From positions 1 through 64,000 of the forward strand of contig NZ_PCDP01000059.1 of the NCBI RefSeq assembly GCF_003240585.1: DNA of 64,000 nt, written 5' to 3'. Within the stretch, counting starts at the first letter, position 1; each line of letters opens with the position of its first letter. Below the pieces are notes generated by a model. That model made no database searches and was not told the origin of the DNA. It saw only the letters and a list, made by a program, of their open reading frames with translations. This document shows, in pieces, positions 17,365 through 26,976 of the stretch. The position numbers and the translations under genes were made by a program. Origin of the DNA: Arminella tubonensis. Lineage in GTDB: Bacteria; Pseudomonadota; Alphaproteobacteria; Rhizobiales; Rhizobiaceae.

Positions 17365-18249
17365 ATGGATATCGTATTCGATCAAGGGCTGATTGCAGCC
17401 AACCGACGCCGCGCGCTGCTTCAGGGCGATCCGAAAGCAGCCTTTCTCCTCGACATAGCCGCCGCAGAATTGGCAGAGCGTCTTTCCGTCGTCGAGCGCA
17501 GGTTCGACGAGGCGGTCGAGTTGCATGGCGCCACCGGCGTCGCCGCGCGCCAAGCGATCGCGACCGGCAAGATCGGCCATATGACCCGCATCGAGAGCGA
17601 TGCCGCATTTGCCGCACCGGGCGAAACCCTGACGCTGGCCTACCCCGAAAAGCTGCCGCTGGAGCCGGCCTCCGTCAATCTTGTCCTGTCGCCGCTTAAT
17701 TTGCACCTGACCAACGACACACCAGGCGTTTTCATCCAGGTCGCTCGTGCGCTGAAACCGGATGGGCTTTTTCTCGCGGCCATCCCCGGCAGCGGCACAT
17801 TGCAGGAACTGCGCGACGTGCTGCTGGCAACGGAAATAGAAATGACCGGCGGTGCCAGCCCGCGCGTCATCCCATTTCCCGACGTCCGCGACGTCGGCGG
17901 CTTGCTGCAACGCGCCGGTTTCGCGCTGCCGGTCATCGACGCCGAGAGCTACACGGTCCGCTACGCCTCGCTGTTTCCGCTAATGAAGGATCTGCGCGCG
18001 ATGGGTATGGCCAATCCGCTCTCCGACCGCAGCCGCAGGCCGCTGACGAGGGCATTCTTCCTGAGAGCAGCGGAAATCTACGCGGAGCGCTATTCCGACC
18101 CGGATGGGCGGATCCGAGCGACCTTCTCGGTCATCTATGCCTCGGGCTGGACACCGCACGAGAGCCAGCAGAAGCCGCTGAAGCCTGGCTCCGCCAAGGC
18201 ACGACTTGCCGACGCCCTGAAGGTCGACGAGCATAGACTGAAGCAATAG
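17365..18249 (+). CDS. SAM-dependent methyltransferase-fold protein (NDUFAF5/BioC-like)
   Basis: A 294-residue protein starting MDIVFDQGLIAANRRRALL, with AGGAAG just upstream. The order of segments (RRRALLQG, then LSPLNLHLTNDTPGVF, LKPDGLFLAAIPG, ELRDVL) matches the alphaproteobacterial homologues of NDUFAF5, the complex I assembly factor that hydroxylates an arginine of a Nuo subunit. The usual glycine-rich SAM motif is degenerate here (FDEAVELHGATG). Divergent from comF. Function by family resemblance only. Confidence 0.8.
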   Translation: MDIVFDQGLIAANRRRALLQGDPKAAFLLDIAAAELAERLSVVERRFDEAVELHGATGVAARQAIATGKIGHMTRIESDAAFAAPGETLTLAYPEKLPLEPASVNLVLSPLNLHLTNDTPGVFIQVARALKPDGLFLAAIPGSGTLQELRDVLLATEIEMTGGASPRVIPFPDVRDVGGLLQRAGFALPVIDAESYTVRYASLFPLMKDLRAMGMANPLSDRSRRPLTRAFFLRAAEIYAERYSDPDGRIRATFSVIYASGWTPHESQQKPLKPGSAKARLADALKVDEHRLKQ

Positions 18250-18271
18250 TTTGGGACCGCGCGCCGCCTGG

Positions 18272-18439
18272 TTACGGCGAGGTCATCTTGTTCGCGACGC
18301 CCACGAGCATGTTGCTGATATTGTTGCCGATGAGGCCCAGCGCGCCCATCATCGCCACCGAAATCAAGGCAGCGATCAAGCCATATTCGACGGCCGTCGC
18401 GCCGGCCGTATCCTTAAAAAAACGCGTCAGCATCCCCAT
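18272..18439 (-). CDS. Flp family type IVb pilin
   Basis: A 55-residue prepilin: short basic leader MGMLTRFFKDTAG, then ATAVEYGLIAALISVAMMG, the diagnostic Flp segment with the conserved Glu five residues after the cleavage site. Processed by a prepilin peptidase and assembled by a Tad secretion system. No tad/cpa genes are nearby, so this is an orphan pilin gene. An in-frame ATG two codons later could be the true start. Confidence 0.9.
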   Translation of the reverse strand: MGMLTRFFKDTAGATAVEYGLIAALISVAMMGALGLIGNNISNMLVGVANKMTSP

Positions 18440-18511
18440 GTCGATCAGGCCCCGATTTCCCCACAAAACCAACGAACCCGATGCCACGGCATCCGATCGA
18501 CGGCCAATTAT

Positions 18512-18832
18512 TCAGCAGCCGCTATCGCTACCATATCCCTGAACGACGCAAACCGAACCCGGCTCCTGCTGGAGCACGCTACGACGAATCGTGTAGCGCT
18601 TGCCGTTCTCGGATGTCGTTGGAATTGAACCTGTCGTGATATTGTCGAAATCCGGCGCGCTGGCCAGGACGCTCGACTTGGACTTGTCGGACAGCATGGG
18701 CGTCAGGATAAGCGAAAGCGCGACCGCTGCCGTTCCAAACAGCAGGGCAATATTCAGCGCACCCGTCCTACGCGATTTGAAGGAAGACTGCTCCTTTTCA
18801 CGAACAGCTTTCCAGAAATCGTCATCCATCAT
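18512..18832 (-). CDS. Hypothetical single-pass membrane protein
   Basis: A 106-residue protein starting MMDDDFWKAVREKEQ, with AGAGG six bases upstream. One membrane segment at about residues 26-47 (ALNIALLFGTAAVALSLIL), then a polar exported tail with two cysteines near the end (VCVVQGYGSDSGC). It is 72 bases upstream of the Flp pilin on the same strand, which suggests a shared transcript and perhaps a link to pilus or surface function, but I do not recognise the family. Confidence 0.7.
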   Translation of the reverse strand: MMDDDFWKAVREKEQSSFKSRRTGALNIALLFGTAAVALSLILTPMLSDKSKSSVLASAPDFDNITTGSIPTTSENGKRYTIRRSVLQQEPGSVCVVQGYGSDSGC

Positions 18833-18979
18833 GTCAAGCCTCTTTACACACACACCAACCGCTTGATTGAGTACGATCTTTGCCAGAAGGTCTTAAACGA
18901 TCCATTAACATCCACAGGCAAATCGCCCGGGATGGATCTGGCACAGTATAATTACTGAAGATAACAGGGCGATATCGGT

Positions 18980-19393
18980 TCAGAGCAAGTCTTGAAGAAA
19001 GGGAATGAGCGGCTCATCGGCCGGCGGCATCGGATAGTCGCGGAGGGCTTGCGGCCGGACCCATTTTATCGCCTGCCCCTCCCGTCCCGCCGGGATGCCT
19101 TCATACCGCCTGCAGACATAGAGAGGCATCAGCAGATGGAATGTCTCGTAGGTGTGGCTGGCGAAAGTGAGCGGCGCGAGGCAGGCGATCCGCGTGGTGA
19201 TGCCGAGTTCTTCGTCGAGCTCGCGCACCAGCGTTTCTTCAGGCGTTTCCCCTGGCTCGACCTTGCCGCCGGGAAACTCCCAAAGCCCCGCGAGCGATTT
19301 CCCCTCGGGGCGCTGAGCGAGCAAAATGCGGCCATCGACGTCGATCAGCGCGCAAGCGGCAACAAGCAGTATACCGCGTGCAGCGCTGGTCAT
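18980..19393 (-). CDS. mutT: NUDIX hydrolase, MutT type
   Basis: A 137-residue 8-oxo-dGTP diphosphatase-like enzyme. The Nudix box is complete, from GGKVEPGETPEETL to RELDEELGI. Start at 19393 (MTSAARGILLVAA) overlaps the stop of the preceding GNAT gene by four bases. It prevents misincorporation of oxidised guanine. Gene order argJ-GNAT-mutT is conserved in Rhizobiaceae. Confidence 0.92.
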   Translation of the reverse strand: MTSAARGILLVAACALIDVDGRILLAQRPEGKSLAGLWEFPGGKVEPGETPEETLVRELDEELGITTRIACLAPLTFASHTYETFHLLMPLYVCRRYEGIPAGREGQAIKWVRPQALRDYPMPPADEPLIPFLQDLL

Positions 19394-20151
19394 GCGCCAT
19401 TCTCCGGCCGCCAGTACCGATAGCGATAGGCCTCGTGGAAGCCAAAGCGGGCATAGAGCGCCAGGGCCGGCGCGTTCGTGGCGGTAACCTGCAGCCACGC
19501 AGTCTTGGCGCTGCGCGTCCGTGCCCATCGAAGCGCAGCGGCGAGGATCTCGACGGCGAACCCCTTGCGGCGGAATTCGCGCGCAACCGAAAGCGACATG
19601 ATGCCGGCTAGGTCGTTGTCCTGAACGCAAAGCGTCGTCGCCACCGGTCCGGCCTCCGCGTCCTCGATGACGAAAAGCCCGGACGGCGGCTTGATGCCGC
19701 TGACGACCTCGGCAAGCGCCGGCTTCAGCGCCGGGTCGGCCAGATCGACCAGCAGATTGGCATCGACATAGCGGCCGACGTCATGGCTCGGCAGGTGATC
19801 GAGCGTATCGGGCAGATCGAGATGGGCGATGTCGCAGACCATGACGATCGTTTCCTCGAAGCATTGCCAGTTCTCCCGGCGCAGGAGGTCCATCAGGAGA
19901 GGCGGCGCCAGCGGAGTTTCACGAACGACCAGTGGTCGGCCATAGGCTTCGAACTTGCGCTGGGCTTTTTCAAGCCTGATCTCGACATCCCGGTGGTCGG
20001 CGGGATCGAGCGGAACGATCGAGTTCAGTCGTTTCGAAGGATGGCCTGCAGTCAGCCTTACCTGCCAGCTCCCGTCGTACTGAACGGATGAGGCCGGCCA
20101 CGCCCGAAAGCCGACGGCTTCGAGCCTGCGCACCAGCGGCAGGTAATTCAT
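19390..20151 (-). CDS. GNAT family N-acetyltransferase
   Basis: A 253-residue acetyltransferase with the acetyl-CoA motif SVAREFRRKGFAVEILAAAL near residues 185-204 and a C-terminal ALYARFGFHEAYRYRYW, the typical GNAT end. Substrate unknown. The start is uncertain: ATG at 20151 (MNYLPLVRRLEAVGF) is preferred by homology, but a TTG at 20178, directly after the argJ stop and with GGAG four bases before, would add nine residues. Between argJ and mutT in one operon. Confidence 0.85.
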   Translation of the reverse strand: MNYLPLVRRLEAVGFRAWPASSVQYDGSWQVRLTAGHPSKRLNSIVPLDPADHRDVEIRLEKAQRKFEAYGRPLVVRETPLAPPLLMDLLRRENWQCFEETIVMVCDIAHLDLPDTLDHLPSHDVGRYVDANLLVDLADPALKPALAEVVSGIKPPSGLFVIEDAEAGPVATTLCVQDNDLAGIMSLSVAREFRRKGFAVEILAAALRWARTRSAKTAWLQVTATNAPALALYARFGFHEAYRYRYWRPENGA

Positions 20152-20178
20152 TGGGGATTGAGCAGGTATCAAAGGCAA

Positions 20179-21420
20179 TCAGCTCCGGTAGTCGCCATTG
20201 ATGGCAACATATTCCTTCGTGAGGTCGCAGGTCCAGACCGTCGCCCGGCCGTTGCCGAGACCAAGGTCGACTTTCACGGGAATGTCCTGCCGCTTCATCA
20301 CGTTGGAAGCGGCTTCCTCGGAATAGGAAGCATCCCGCTCGCCGTTGACGGCAACGCGCACATCGCCGAACCAGATCGCCAGCCGGTCCCGATCGGCCAT
20401 TTCGCCAGCCTTTCCGACAGCCATGACGATGCGGCCCCAGTTTGCGTCTTCACCGGCGGCAGCGGTCTTGACCAGCGGCGAGTTGGCGATCGACAGTGCG
20501 ATGGTCTTCGCAGCGGCATCGCTCTCGGCGCCGGTGACGGTGATTTCCAGCATCTTCGTCGCGCCCTCGCCGTCTCGAACCACCTGGATGGCAAGATCCT
20601 TCAGAACGTCGTTCAGCGCCGCGCGAAAACCGGAAAGCCTGGCATCGCCGGCATGCTCCACGCGAACCTGTCCATCAGCCGCCGCGGCACCCGTGGCAAA
20701 CAACATCAGGGTGTCGGACGTGGAGGTGTCGCTGTCGACGGTCATCGAATTGAAAGTTGGGCCAACGCCCTCCGAAAGCAGCGATTGCAGCACTGCAGGC
20801 GCGATGTCGGCATCGGTGACGACGAAGGAGAGCATGGTCGCCATGTCCGGCGCTATCATGCCGGCCCCCTTGGCGATGCCGTTGATGGTCACCGTGACGC
20901 CGCCGATATCGGTGCTGCGTGTGGCCACCTTCGGATAGGTATCGGTCGTCATGATCGCCTTGGCGGCTTCGAACCAGAAATCGCCGGTCGCTTCGGTATG
21001 CATCGAACCAAGCACACCAGAGAATTTCGTTGCATCCAGCGGCTCGCCGATCACGCCTGTCGAAGCCAGATAGACCTCGTTCTCGCTGCAGCCGACTGCC
21101 ACAGCAGTCGATTTCGCCGTCAGCTCGGTTGCCTGCCGGCCCTTCAGACCGGTGAATGCGTTGGCATTGCCCGAATTGACGACCACGGCGCGTGCCGACC
21201 CGTGCGGCAGGTTGGCGCGGCAGAAATCGACGGGCGCCGACGGGCATTTCGAACGGGTAAAGACACCGGCAACCGAGGCCGGCTTGTCGAACACCATCAA
21301 GAGCACATCCGTCCGGTTCTTGTATTTGATCCCGGCGGAAGCGGTCGCCATGCGCACGCCGCGCAACGCCGGCATGGTGGCAAAGGTCTTGGGTGCGAGC
21401 GGAGATACGGAACCGGACAT
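20179..21420 (-). CDS. argJ: Bifunctional glutamate N-acetyltransferase / amino-acid acetyltransferase
   Basis: A 413-residue enzyme that moves acetyl groups from N-acetylornithine to glutamate in arginine synthesis. The self-cleavage site is in APDMATMLSF, where Thr becomes the N-terminal nucleophile of the beta chain. Length and the KGAGMIAP motif are standard. Preceded by the parvulin isomerase gene, with a hairpin in the 53-base gap. Confidence 0.96.
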   Translation of the reverse strand: MSGSVSPLAPKTFATMPALRGVRMATASAGIKYKNRTDVLLMVFDKPASVAGVFTRSKCPSAPVDFCRANLPHGSARAVVVNSGNANAFTGLKGRQATELTAKSTAVAVGCSENEVYLASTGVIGEPLDATKFSGVLGSMHTEATGDFWFEAAKAIMTTDTYPKVATRSTDIGGVTVTINGIAKGAGMIAPDMATMLSFVVTDADIAPAVLQSLLSEGVGPTFNSMTVDSDTSTSDTLMLFATGAAAADGQVRVEHAGDARLSGFRAALNDVLKDLAIQVVRDGEGATKMLEITVTGAESDAAAKTIALSIANSPLVKTAAAGEDANWGRIVMAVGKAGEMADRDRLAIWFGDVRVAVNGERDASYSEEAASNVMKRQDIPVKVDLGLGNGRATVWTCDLTKEYVAINGDYRS

Positions 21421-21439
21421 GGCGCTACCTGATAGTGAA

Positions 21440-21460
21440 GGGCCCGGAAAAACCGGGCCC
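21440..21460 (-). terminator. Hairpin between parvulin gene and argJ
   Basis: A perfect eight-base stem GGGCCCGG/CCGGGCCC with an AAAAA loop (TTTTT on the transcribed minus strand). There is no U tract after it, so it may stabilise or partly terminate the upstream message rather than stop it fully. Confidence 0.55.
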
Positions 21461-21473
21461 TGATGGATTTGTC

Positions 21474-22379
21474 TTACTGTTGCGGCTGCGGCTGAAGTTG
21501 GCCGGCATCCGCAGGCGCGGCACCCGGCTGCTGCTGCTTGTTGGCGTCTTCATAGCCCTTCGCAAGCGCCGGGTCCGAGATCTCGACCTTCGAAGCTGCC
21601 TTCGCCTTGGCCAGCAGCTCAAGATACTTGTCGCGCATGACCAGCTGCTTGACCTGGTCCTGGACCTGATCGAGCGGAGGAGGAGGAGCGTCGCGCTTGT
21701 CCTCGACCTTGATGACATGATAGCCGAAGTCGGTCTTCACAGGCGTCTTCGAATAGGAGCCGACCGGCATCGCGAACGCGGCATCCTCGAATTCCTTGAC
21801 CATGCGGCCACGGGCGAAATAGCCGAGATCGCCGCCGTCCGACTTGTTCGGATCGGTGGACTTTTCCTTGGCGAGAGCTGCAAAATCCTTGCCGGCGTCG
21901 AGTTCCTTGATGACTTCCTTGGCTTCGTCCTCGGTCTTTACCAGGATATGACGAGCGTGGATTTCTTCCTGCTTAGGAAGAGCGGCAACTTCCTTGTCAT
22001 AGCGCGCCTTCACCTCTTCCGGCGTGACCACGTCAACGACATGCTTCTTGAAATAAGCATTGTGAAGTTCGCGATCCTGAAGATATGCCATGCGGGTCTT
22101 GAAATCAGGCGTTTCGTTGAGCTTCTCGGCAAGAGCGTCCTTGGCAAGGAGCTTGACGTCGATGGCGGCAGACAGGGCTGCGACCTTCTTCTGGTCGTCA
22201 GGCAGCTGAGCAAGTTGCGGATCGAGGTTCGAAACAGCCAGGTCGAGTTCCGACTGGTGAATCTCAAGATCGCCTACCTTGGCGACAACTGCATCCTTGC
22301 TATCGGCAGCAAAAGCCGGAGCCTGGAATACGACAAAGGTTGCGAAGGCAACCGCGGCAAGTTTGTGGTAGCTCGACAT
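21474..22379 (-). CDS. Periplasmic peptidylprolyl isomerase, parvulin (PpiC/SurA) type
   Basis: A 301-residue exported foldase. Signal peptide MSSYHKLAAVAFATFVVFQ ending AFA|AD; helical SurA-like N-terminal region; one parvulin domain at about residues 135-235 (HARHILVKTEDEA, GGDLGYFARG, FGYHVIKVEDKR); Gln/Pro-rich tail. The start at 22379 has AAGGG seven bases upstream; an upstream ATG would put 23 extra residues before the signal peptide. Divergent from secA, which exports it and other envelope proteins. Confidence 0.92.
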   Translation of the reverse strand: MSSYHKLAAVAFATFVVFQAPAFAADSKDAVVAKVGDLEIHQSELDLAVSNLDPQLAQLPDDQKKVAALSAAIDVKLLAKDALAEKLNETPDFKTRMAYLQDRELHNAYFKKHVVDVVTPEEVKARYDKEVAALPKQEEIHARHILVKTEDEAKEVIKELDAGKDFAALAKEKSTDPNKSDGGDLGYFARGRMVKEFEDAAFAMPVGSYSKTPVKTDFGYHVIKVEDKRDAPPPPLDQVQDQVKQLVMRDKYLELLAKAKAASKVEISDPALAKGYEDANKQQQPGAAPADAGQLQPQPQQ

Positions 22380-22623
22380 AAATAAACCCTTTGGTGTTCT
22401 CACCAGCTTCAGCACACGTGAAACCGGCCGGAAAAAAGCCTTCACCATCAGAATGTGGCCTTTGTGTATCGGCCAATCCCGTTGACATCAATCGACCCCC
22501 CTCTTATCTGTCACGCAACCTCGCGTCCAGAACAGTTTCCGGACGTTTCAAAGCAATCAGCTGATTTTTTCGGGACGGCTATTGCGGAAACGTCAGGATG
22601 TAAATTCAGAAAGGACCAGTCAT

Positions 22624-25341
22624 ATGGTCAGCTTTGGTGGAATAGCCCGAAAGTTGTTTGGCTCGGCCAACGAGCGACGGGTTCGGGCATTTCAGCCCAA
22701 CGTCGATGCGATCAATCCGTTGGAAGAAGCCATGCGCGCTTTGTCCGACGAGCAGTTGGCTGCAAAGACGGTGGAGTTTCGCCAGCAGCTTGCGGACGGA
22801 AAGACGCTCGACGATCTTCTGATTCCAGCCTTCGCAGTTGCGCGCGAGGCCTCGCGGCGCGTTCTTGGCATGCGACCTTTTGACGTACAGCTGGTCGGCG
22901 GCATGATCCTGCATTCGAACGCCATCGCCGAGATGAAGACGGGCGAAGGCAAGACCCTCGTCGCGACCCTGCCGGTCTATCTGAACGCGCTCGCCGGCAA
23001 GGGCGTCCACGTTGTCACCGTCAACGACTATCTCGCCCAGCGCGACTCGGCGACGATGGCGCGCATCTATGGCTTCCTCGGCTTGACCACAGGCGTTATC
23101 GTCCACGGAATGTCCGACGAAGAACGCCAGGCGGCTTACGCCTGCGACATCACCTACGCCACCAACAACGAACTCGGCTTCGACTATCTCCGCGACAACA
23201 TGAAGTACGAGCGCGCGCAGATGGTGCAGCGCGGACATTACTTTGCGATCGTCGACGAAGTGGACTCCATCCTGGTCGACGAAGCACGGACGCCGCTGAT
23301 CATTTCCGGCCCGCTCGACGACCGCTCCGAGCTCTACAACACCATCGACGCCTTCATTCCGCTTCTGACGGCCGAAGATTATGAGATCGACGAGAAGCAG
23401 CGCTCGGCCAACTTCTCCGAGGCAGGCACCGAGAAGCTCGAAACGATCCTTCGCGAGGCGGGTCTTCTGAAAGGCAATGCGCTCTACGACATCGAGAACG
23501 TCGCGATTGTCCACCACATCAACAACGCGTTGAAGGCCCACAAGCTCTTCCAGCGTGACAAGGACTACATCGTCCGCAACGACGAAGTCGTGATCATCGA
23601 CGAATTCACGGGCCGCATGATGCCGGGCCGCCGTTATTCGGACGGACAGCATCAGGCTCTTGAAGCCAAGGAGAGGGTGAAGATCCAGCCCGAGAACCAG
23701 ACGCTGGCGCAGATCACCTTCCAGAACTATTTCCGTATGTACGACAAGCTTGCCGGCATGACCGGTACGGCGTCGACGGAAGCGGAAGAGTTCGGCAACA
23801 TTTACGGCCTCGACGTCATCGAGGTGCCTACCAACCTGCCGATCAAGCGTATCGACGAGGACGACGAGGTCTATCGGAGCTTCGAGGAGAAGTTCAAGGC
23901 GATCGTCGCCGACATTCTCGACGCGCATAAGCGCGGTCAGCCGGTTCTCGTCGGCACCACGTCGATCGAGAAGTCCGAACTTCTTGCCGAGCGCATGCGC
24001 AAGGAAGGCTTCACCAACTTCCAGATCCTCAACGCGCGATATCACGAACAGGAAGCCTACATCGTTGCCCAGGCCGGCGTACCCGGCGGCGTGACCATCG
24101 CCACCAACATGGCTGGCCGCGGTACCGACATCCAGCTCGGCGGCAATCTTGAAATGCGCGTCGAACGGGAGCTTGGCGAGGTCGAGCCCGGTCCGGAACG
24201 TGATGCCGCAATCCAGGCAATCGCAGAGGAAATCAAGGTTCTGAAACAGAAGGCGATCGACGCCGGCGGTCTCTACGTTATCGCCACCGAGCGCCACGAA
24301 AGCCGTCGCATCGACAATCAGCTCCGCGGTCGTTCCGGCCGCCAGGGTGACCCGGGCCGCTCGAAATTCTACCTGTCGCTCCAGGATGACCTGATGCGCA
24401 TCTTCGGCTCCGACCGCATGGACGGGATGCTGCAGAAGCTGGGCCTGAAGGAAGGCGAGGCGATCGTCCATCCCTGGATCAACAAGGCGCTCGAGCGCGC
24501 TCAGAAGAAGGTCGAGGCCCGCAACTTCGACATCCGCAAGAATCTTCTGAAATACGACGACGTCCTGAACGATCAGCGCAAGGTGATCTTCGAGCAGCGC
24601 GTCGAACTCATGGAAGCGACGAATATTTCCGAGACCATCGGGGATATGCGTCACGATGTCATCGACGATCTCGTGAACAAGTATATTCCCGAGCGGGCCT
24701 ATGCCGAGCAGTGGGATTCCGCCAACCTCAAGGCAGACGTCGCCAACTTCCTCGATCTCGATCTTCCCATTCAAGACTGGGTCAAGGAAGAGGGCATTGG
24801 CGAGGACGACATCCGCGCCCGCTTGACCGAAGCCGCCGACAAGGCAGCCGCGGAAAAGGCCGAGCGCTTCGGCCCCGAGATCATGCACTACGTCGAGCGT
24901 TCGGTGATCCTCCAGACGCTGGACGGTCTCTGGCGCGAGCATATCGTAAACCTCGACCACCTGCGTTCCGTCATCGGCTTCCGCGGCTATGCCCAGCGCG
25001 ATCCGCTGCAGGAATACAAGGCTGAGGCTTTCGAGCTTTTCCAGGCGTTGCTCAACAATCTCCGGCAGGCGGTCACGGCTCAGCTGTCGCGCGTCGAACT
25101 CGTCCAGCAACCTCAGCAACCCGAGCCGCCACCCATGCATGGGCACCACCTGGATGCTTCGACCGGCGAAGACGATTTTGCGCGGATCACGTCGGTAAGC
25201 GATACCGCCGTCGCTCCGGAAAACCGGGATCCGGACAGGCCGGAAACCTGGGGCCGCGTCGGGCGCAACGAGGCGTGCCCCTGCGGCTCAGGCAAGAAAT
25301 ACAAGCACTGCCACGGCGCTTTCGAGCCGGAAATCGTCTAG
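22624..25341 (+). CDS. secA: Preprotein translocase ATPase SecA
   Basis: A 905-residue motor that drives proteins through SecYEG. Seen: Walker A MKTGEGKTL near residue 100-110, DEVDSILVDEAR, the preprotein-binding region, TNMAGRGTDI, RGRSGRQGDPG and the C-terminal zinc SEC-C motif CPCGSGKKYKHCHG. Start at 22624 (MVSFGGIARKLFG) with AAGGA upstream. A strong terminator follows at 25369. A single full-length copy, as usual in proteobacteria. Confidence 0.98.
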   Translation: MVSFGGIARKLFGSANERRVRAFQPNVDAINPLEEAMRALSDEQLAAKTVEFRQQLADGKTLDDLLIPAFAVAREASRRVLGMRPFDVQLVGGMILHSNAIAEMKTGEGKTLVATLPVYLNALAGKGVHVVTVNDYLAQRDSATMARIYGFLGLTTGVIVHGMSDEERQAAYACDITYATNNELGFDYLRDNMKYERAQMVQRGHYFAIVDEVDSILVDEARTPLIISGPLDDRSELYNTIDAFIPLLTAEDYEIDEKQRSANFSEAGTEKLETILREAGLLKGNALYDIENVAIVHHINNALKAHKLFQRDKDYIVRNDEVVIIDEFTGRMMPGRRYSDGQHQALEAKERVKIQPENQTLAQITFQNYFRMYDKLAGMTGTASTEAEEFGNIYGLDVIEVPTNLPIKRIDEDDEVYRSFEEKFKAIVADILDAHKRGQPVLVGTTSIEKSELLAERMRKEGFTNFQILNARYHEQEAYIVAQAGVPGGVTIATNMAGRGTDIQLGGNLEMRVERELGEVEPGPERDAAIQAIAEEIKVLKQKAIDAGGLYVIATERHESRRIDNQLRGRSGRQGDPGRSKFYLSLQDDLMRIFGSDRMDGMLQKLGLKEGEAIVHPWINKALERAQKKVEARNFDIRKNLLKYDDVLNDQRKVIFEQRVELMEATNISETIGDMRHDVIDDLVNKYIPERAYAEQWDSANLKADVANFLDLDLPIQDWVKEEGIGEDDIRARLTEAADKAAAEKAERFGPEIMHYVERSVILQTLDGLWREHIVNLDHLRSVIGFRGYAQRDPLQEYKAEAFELFQALLNNLRQAVTAQLSRVELVQQPQQPEPPPMHGHHLDASTGEDDFARITSVSDTAVAPENRDPDRPETWGRVGRNEACPCGSGKKYKHCHGAFEPEIV

Positions 25342-25368
25342 GCGCCACCACAGGGTGCTTCCAGTCTG

Positions 25369-25395
25369 AAAATGCCGCCGCAGGGCGGCATTTTT
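25369..25395 (+). terminator. Rho-independent terminator of secA
   Basis: AATGCCGCC, a short loop and GGCGGCATT followed by TTT gives a strong hairpin with a U tract 28 bases after the secA stop. Confidence 0.92.
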
Positions 25396-25584
25396 ACGTT
25401 TCGGCTCTGTTTTCTGGCAAGCGCATGTCAGTTTAAATTATCCATCGATGTTTTAATCCACCCTTATAGAACCCCGTTCGGGCAACCGTTTCTTAACCCT
25501 GATCTGCCAAGACTGGGCCTCTGGTCAGGACTGCCTTCAGAGTATTGCGCGTTGATAACAGCGGTCATCGAAACAGCAGGAAGA

Positions 25585-26976
25585 ATGCTGCCCTCTGGGC
25601 TGCGCGCATCGCTGTTGCCGTTCATCGCCAAACTGTCGACGTTGCTTTCCGCCAGCAACGAACAAGCGGCCTCGCAGAGGATGGCGCTGATCGCCTTCGT
25701 CATCCGCATCGGCAGCGCCGCCCTAGCCTTCGTCTCGCAAGTGGTTCTCGCCCGAATGATGGGCGGATTCGAATACGGCATCTTCGTTTTCGTCTGGGTA
25801 CTGATGGTCCTGCTGGGCAATTTGTCCTGCCTCGGCTTCCACACGGCGATCATCCGCTTCCTGCCGGAATACCGCGCGGCCGGCGCCAACGACCTCGTTC
25901 GCGGCCTGACGAGCACGGCGCGACGTTTCGCGCTTGCCTCGGCCGGAAGCCTCGCGATCGTCGGCATCGCAGCGCTTTATCTCCTTCGCGGCATGATCGA
26001 GAACTATTACGTGATACCGGTCTTCCTTGGCCTCTTTCTGATGCCCATGATAGCGCTTGGCGACGTGCTCGATGGAACGGCACGCGCCAACCACTGGCCG
26101 GTCATGGCCTTGAGCCCCACTTTCCTCATCCGCCCGACGCTGATCCTCGCATTCATGCTGGCTGCCGTTCTCGGCGGCGCGCCCCATGCCGCGATCACGG
26201 CAATCGCGGCGGCGCTTGCTGCCACATTCGTCACGACGCTGGTGCAGTATCTCGCCGTCACCACGCGGCTCCGCGTTCGCTATGCGACCGGCCCGCGAAC
26301 CATCACCTTTTCACCCTGGATGGCGGTTGCCTTTCCGATCTTCCTGATCGAAGGCGTCGGATACCTCCTGACCAATTCCGACGTTATCGTTGTCGGCATT
26401 TTCTTGCCGCCTGAAAAGGTTGCGGTCTATTTCGCCGCCGCCAAGACCATGGCGCTCGTCCACTTCGTCTATTTCTCGGTAAAGGCTGCCGCCGGCCCGC
26501 GTTTCTCGGCAATCATTGCCGAAGGCGATCGGGTAAAGCTTGCCGCCTTCGCTGCCGAAACCACCCGCTGGACATTCTGGCCCGCATTGGGCGTCGGCCT
26601 TGCCGTGCTTGCAGCTGGTCAATTTCTGCTCTCTCTTTTCGGCGCGGCGTTCGCAGCCGGACACGTGGTGATGGCAATCCTTCTGGCAGGCATTCTCGCC
26701 AAGGCCTTGGTCGGCCCCGGCGAAATGCTGCTGATGATGGCTGGCCACCAGAAGCTCTGCGCCTCCCTTTATGCCGTAACGCTTGCGGCAAGCATCGGTC
26801 TCAACCTGGCTCTCATCCCACACTTCGGTATCGAGGGCGCGGCGATCGCCACGGCATCCGCCATGGGCGTGGAAGCGCTGCTGTTGCACATCGCCGTCCG
26901 ACGCGCGCTTGGGATTGTGCTATTCGCCTTTGCCCGACCATCGCTCACCACCACGAATGCCGAGGCTCAGAGATAA
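25585..26976 (+). CDS. Polysaccharide flippase, Wzx/MATE-like (oligosaccharide flippase family)
   Basis: A 463-residue polytopic membrane protein with about 12-14 hydrophobic segments and an N-terminal region (MALIAFVIRIGSAALAFVSQ ... LARMMGGFEYGIF) typical of Wzx-type exporters that flip lipid-linked sugars across the inner membrane. The start at 25585 is tentative because its ribosome site is close (GGAAGA); an open frame extends 71 codons upstream into the secA terminator, which is not believable as coding. Overlaps the next gene by one base. Cargo unknown. Confidence 0.85.
   Translation: MLPSGLRASLLPFIAKLSTLLSASNEQAASQRMALIAFVIRIGSAALAFVSQVVLARMMGGFEYGIFVFVWVLMVLLGNLSCLGFHTAIIRFLPEYRAAGANDLVRGLTSTARRFALASAGSLAIVGIAALYLLRGMIENYYVIPVFLGLFLMPMIALGDVLDGTARANHWPVMALSPTFLIRPTLILAFMLAAVLGGAPHAAITAIAAALAATFVTTLVQYLAVTTRLRVRYATGPRTITFSPWMAVAFPIFLIEGVGYLLTNSDVIVVGIFLPPEKVAVYFAAAKTMALVHFVYFSVKAAAGPRFSAIIAEGDRVKLAAFAAETTRWTFWPALGVGLAVLAAGQFLLSLFGAAFAAGHVVMAILLAGILAKALVGPGEMLLMMAGHQKLCASLYAVTLAASIGLNLALIPHFGIEGAAIATASAMGVEALLLHIAVRRALGIVLFAFARPSLTTTNAEAQR

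Noticed and set aside
22606..25149. An 847-codon open frame on the - strand opposite secA
   Set aside because: Antisense shadow of secA with no recognisable domain or ribosome site.
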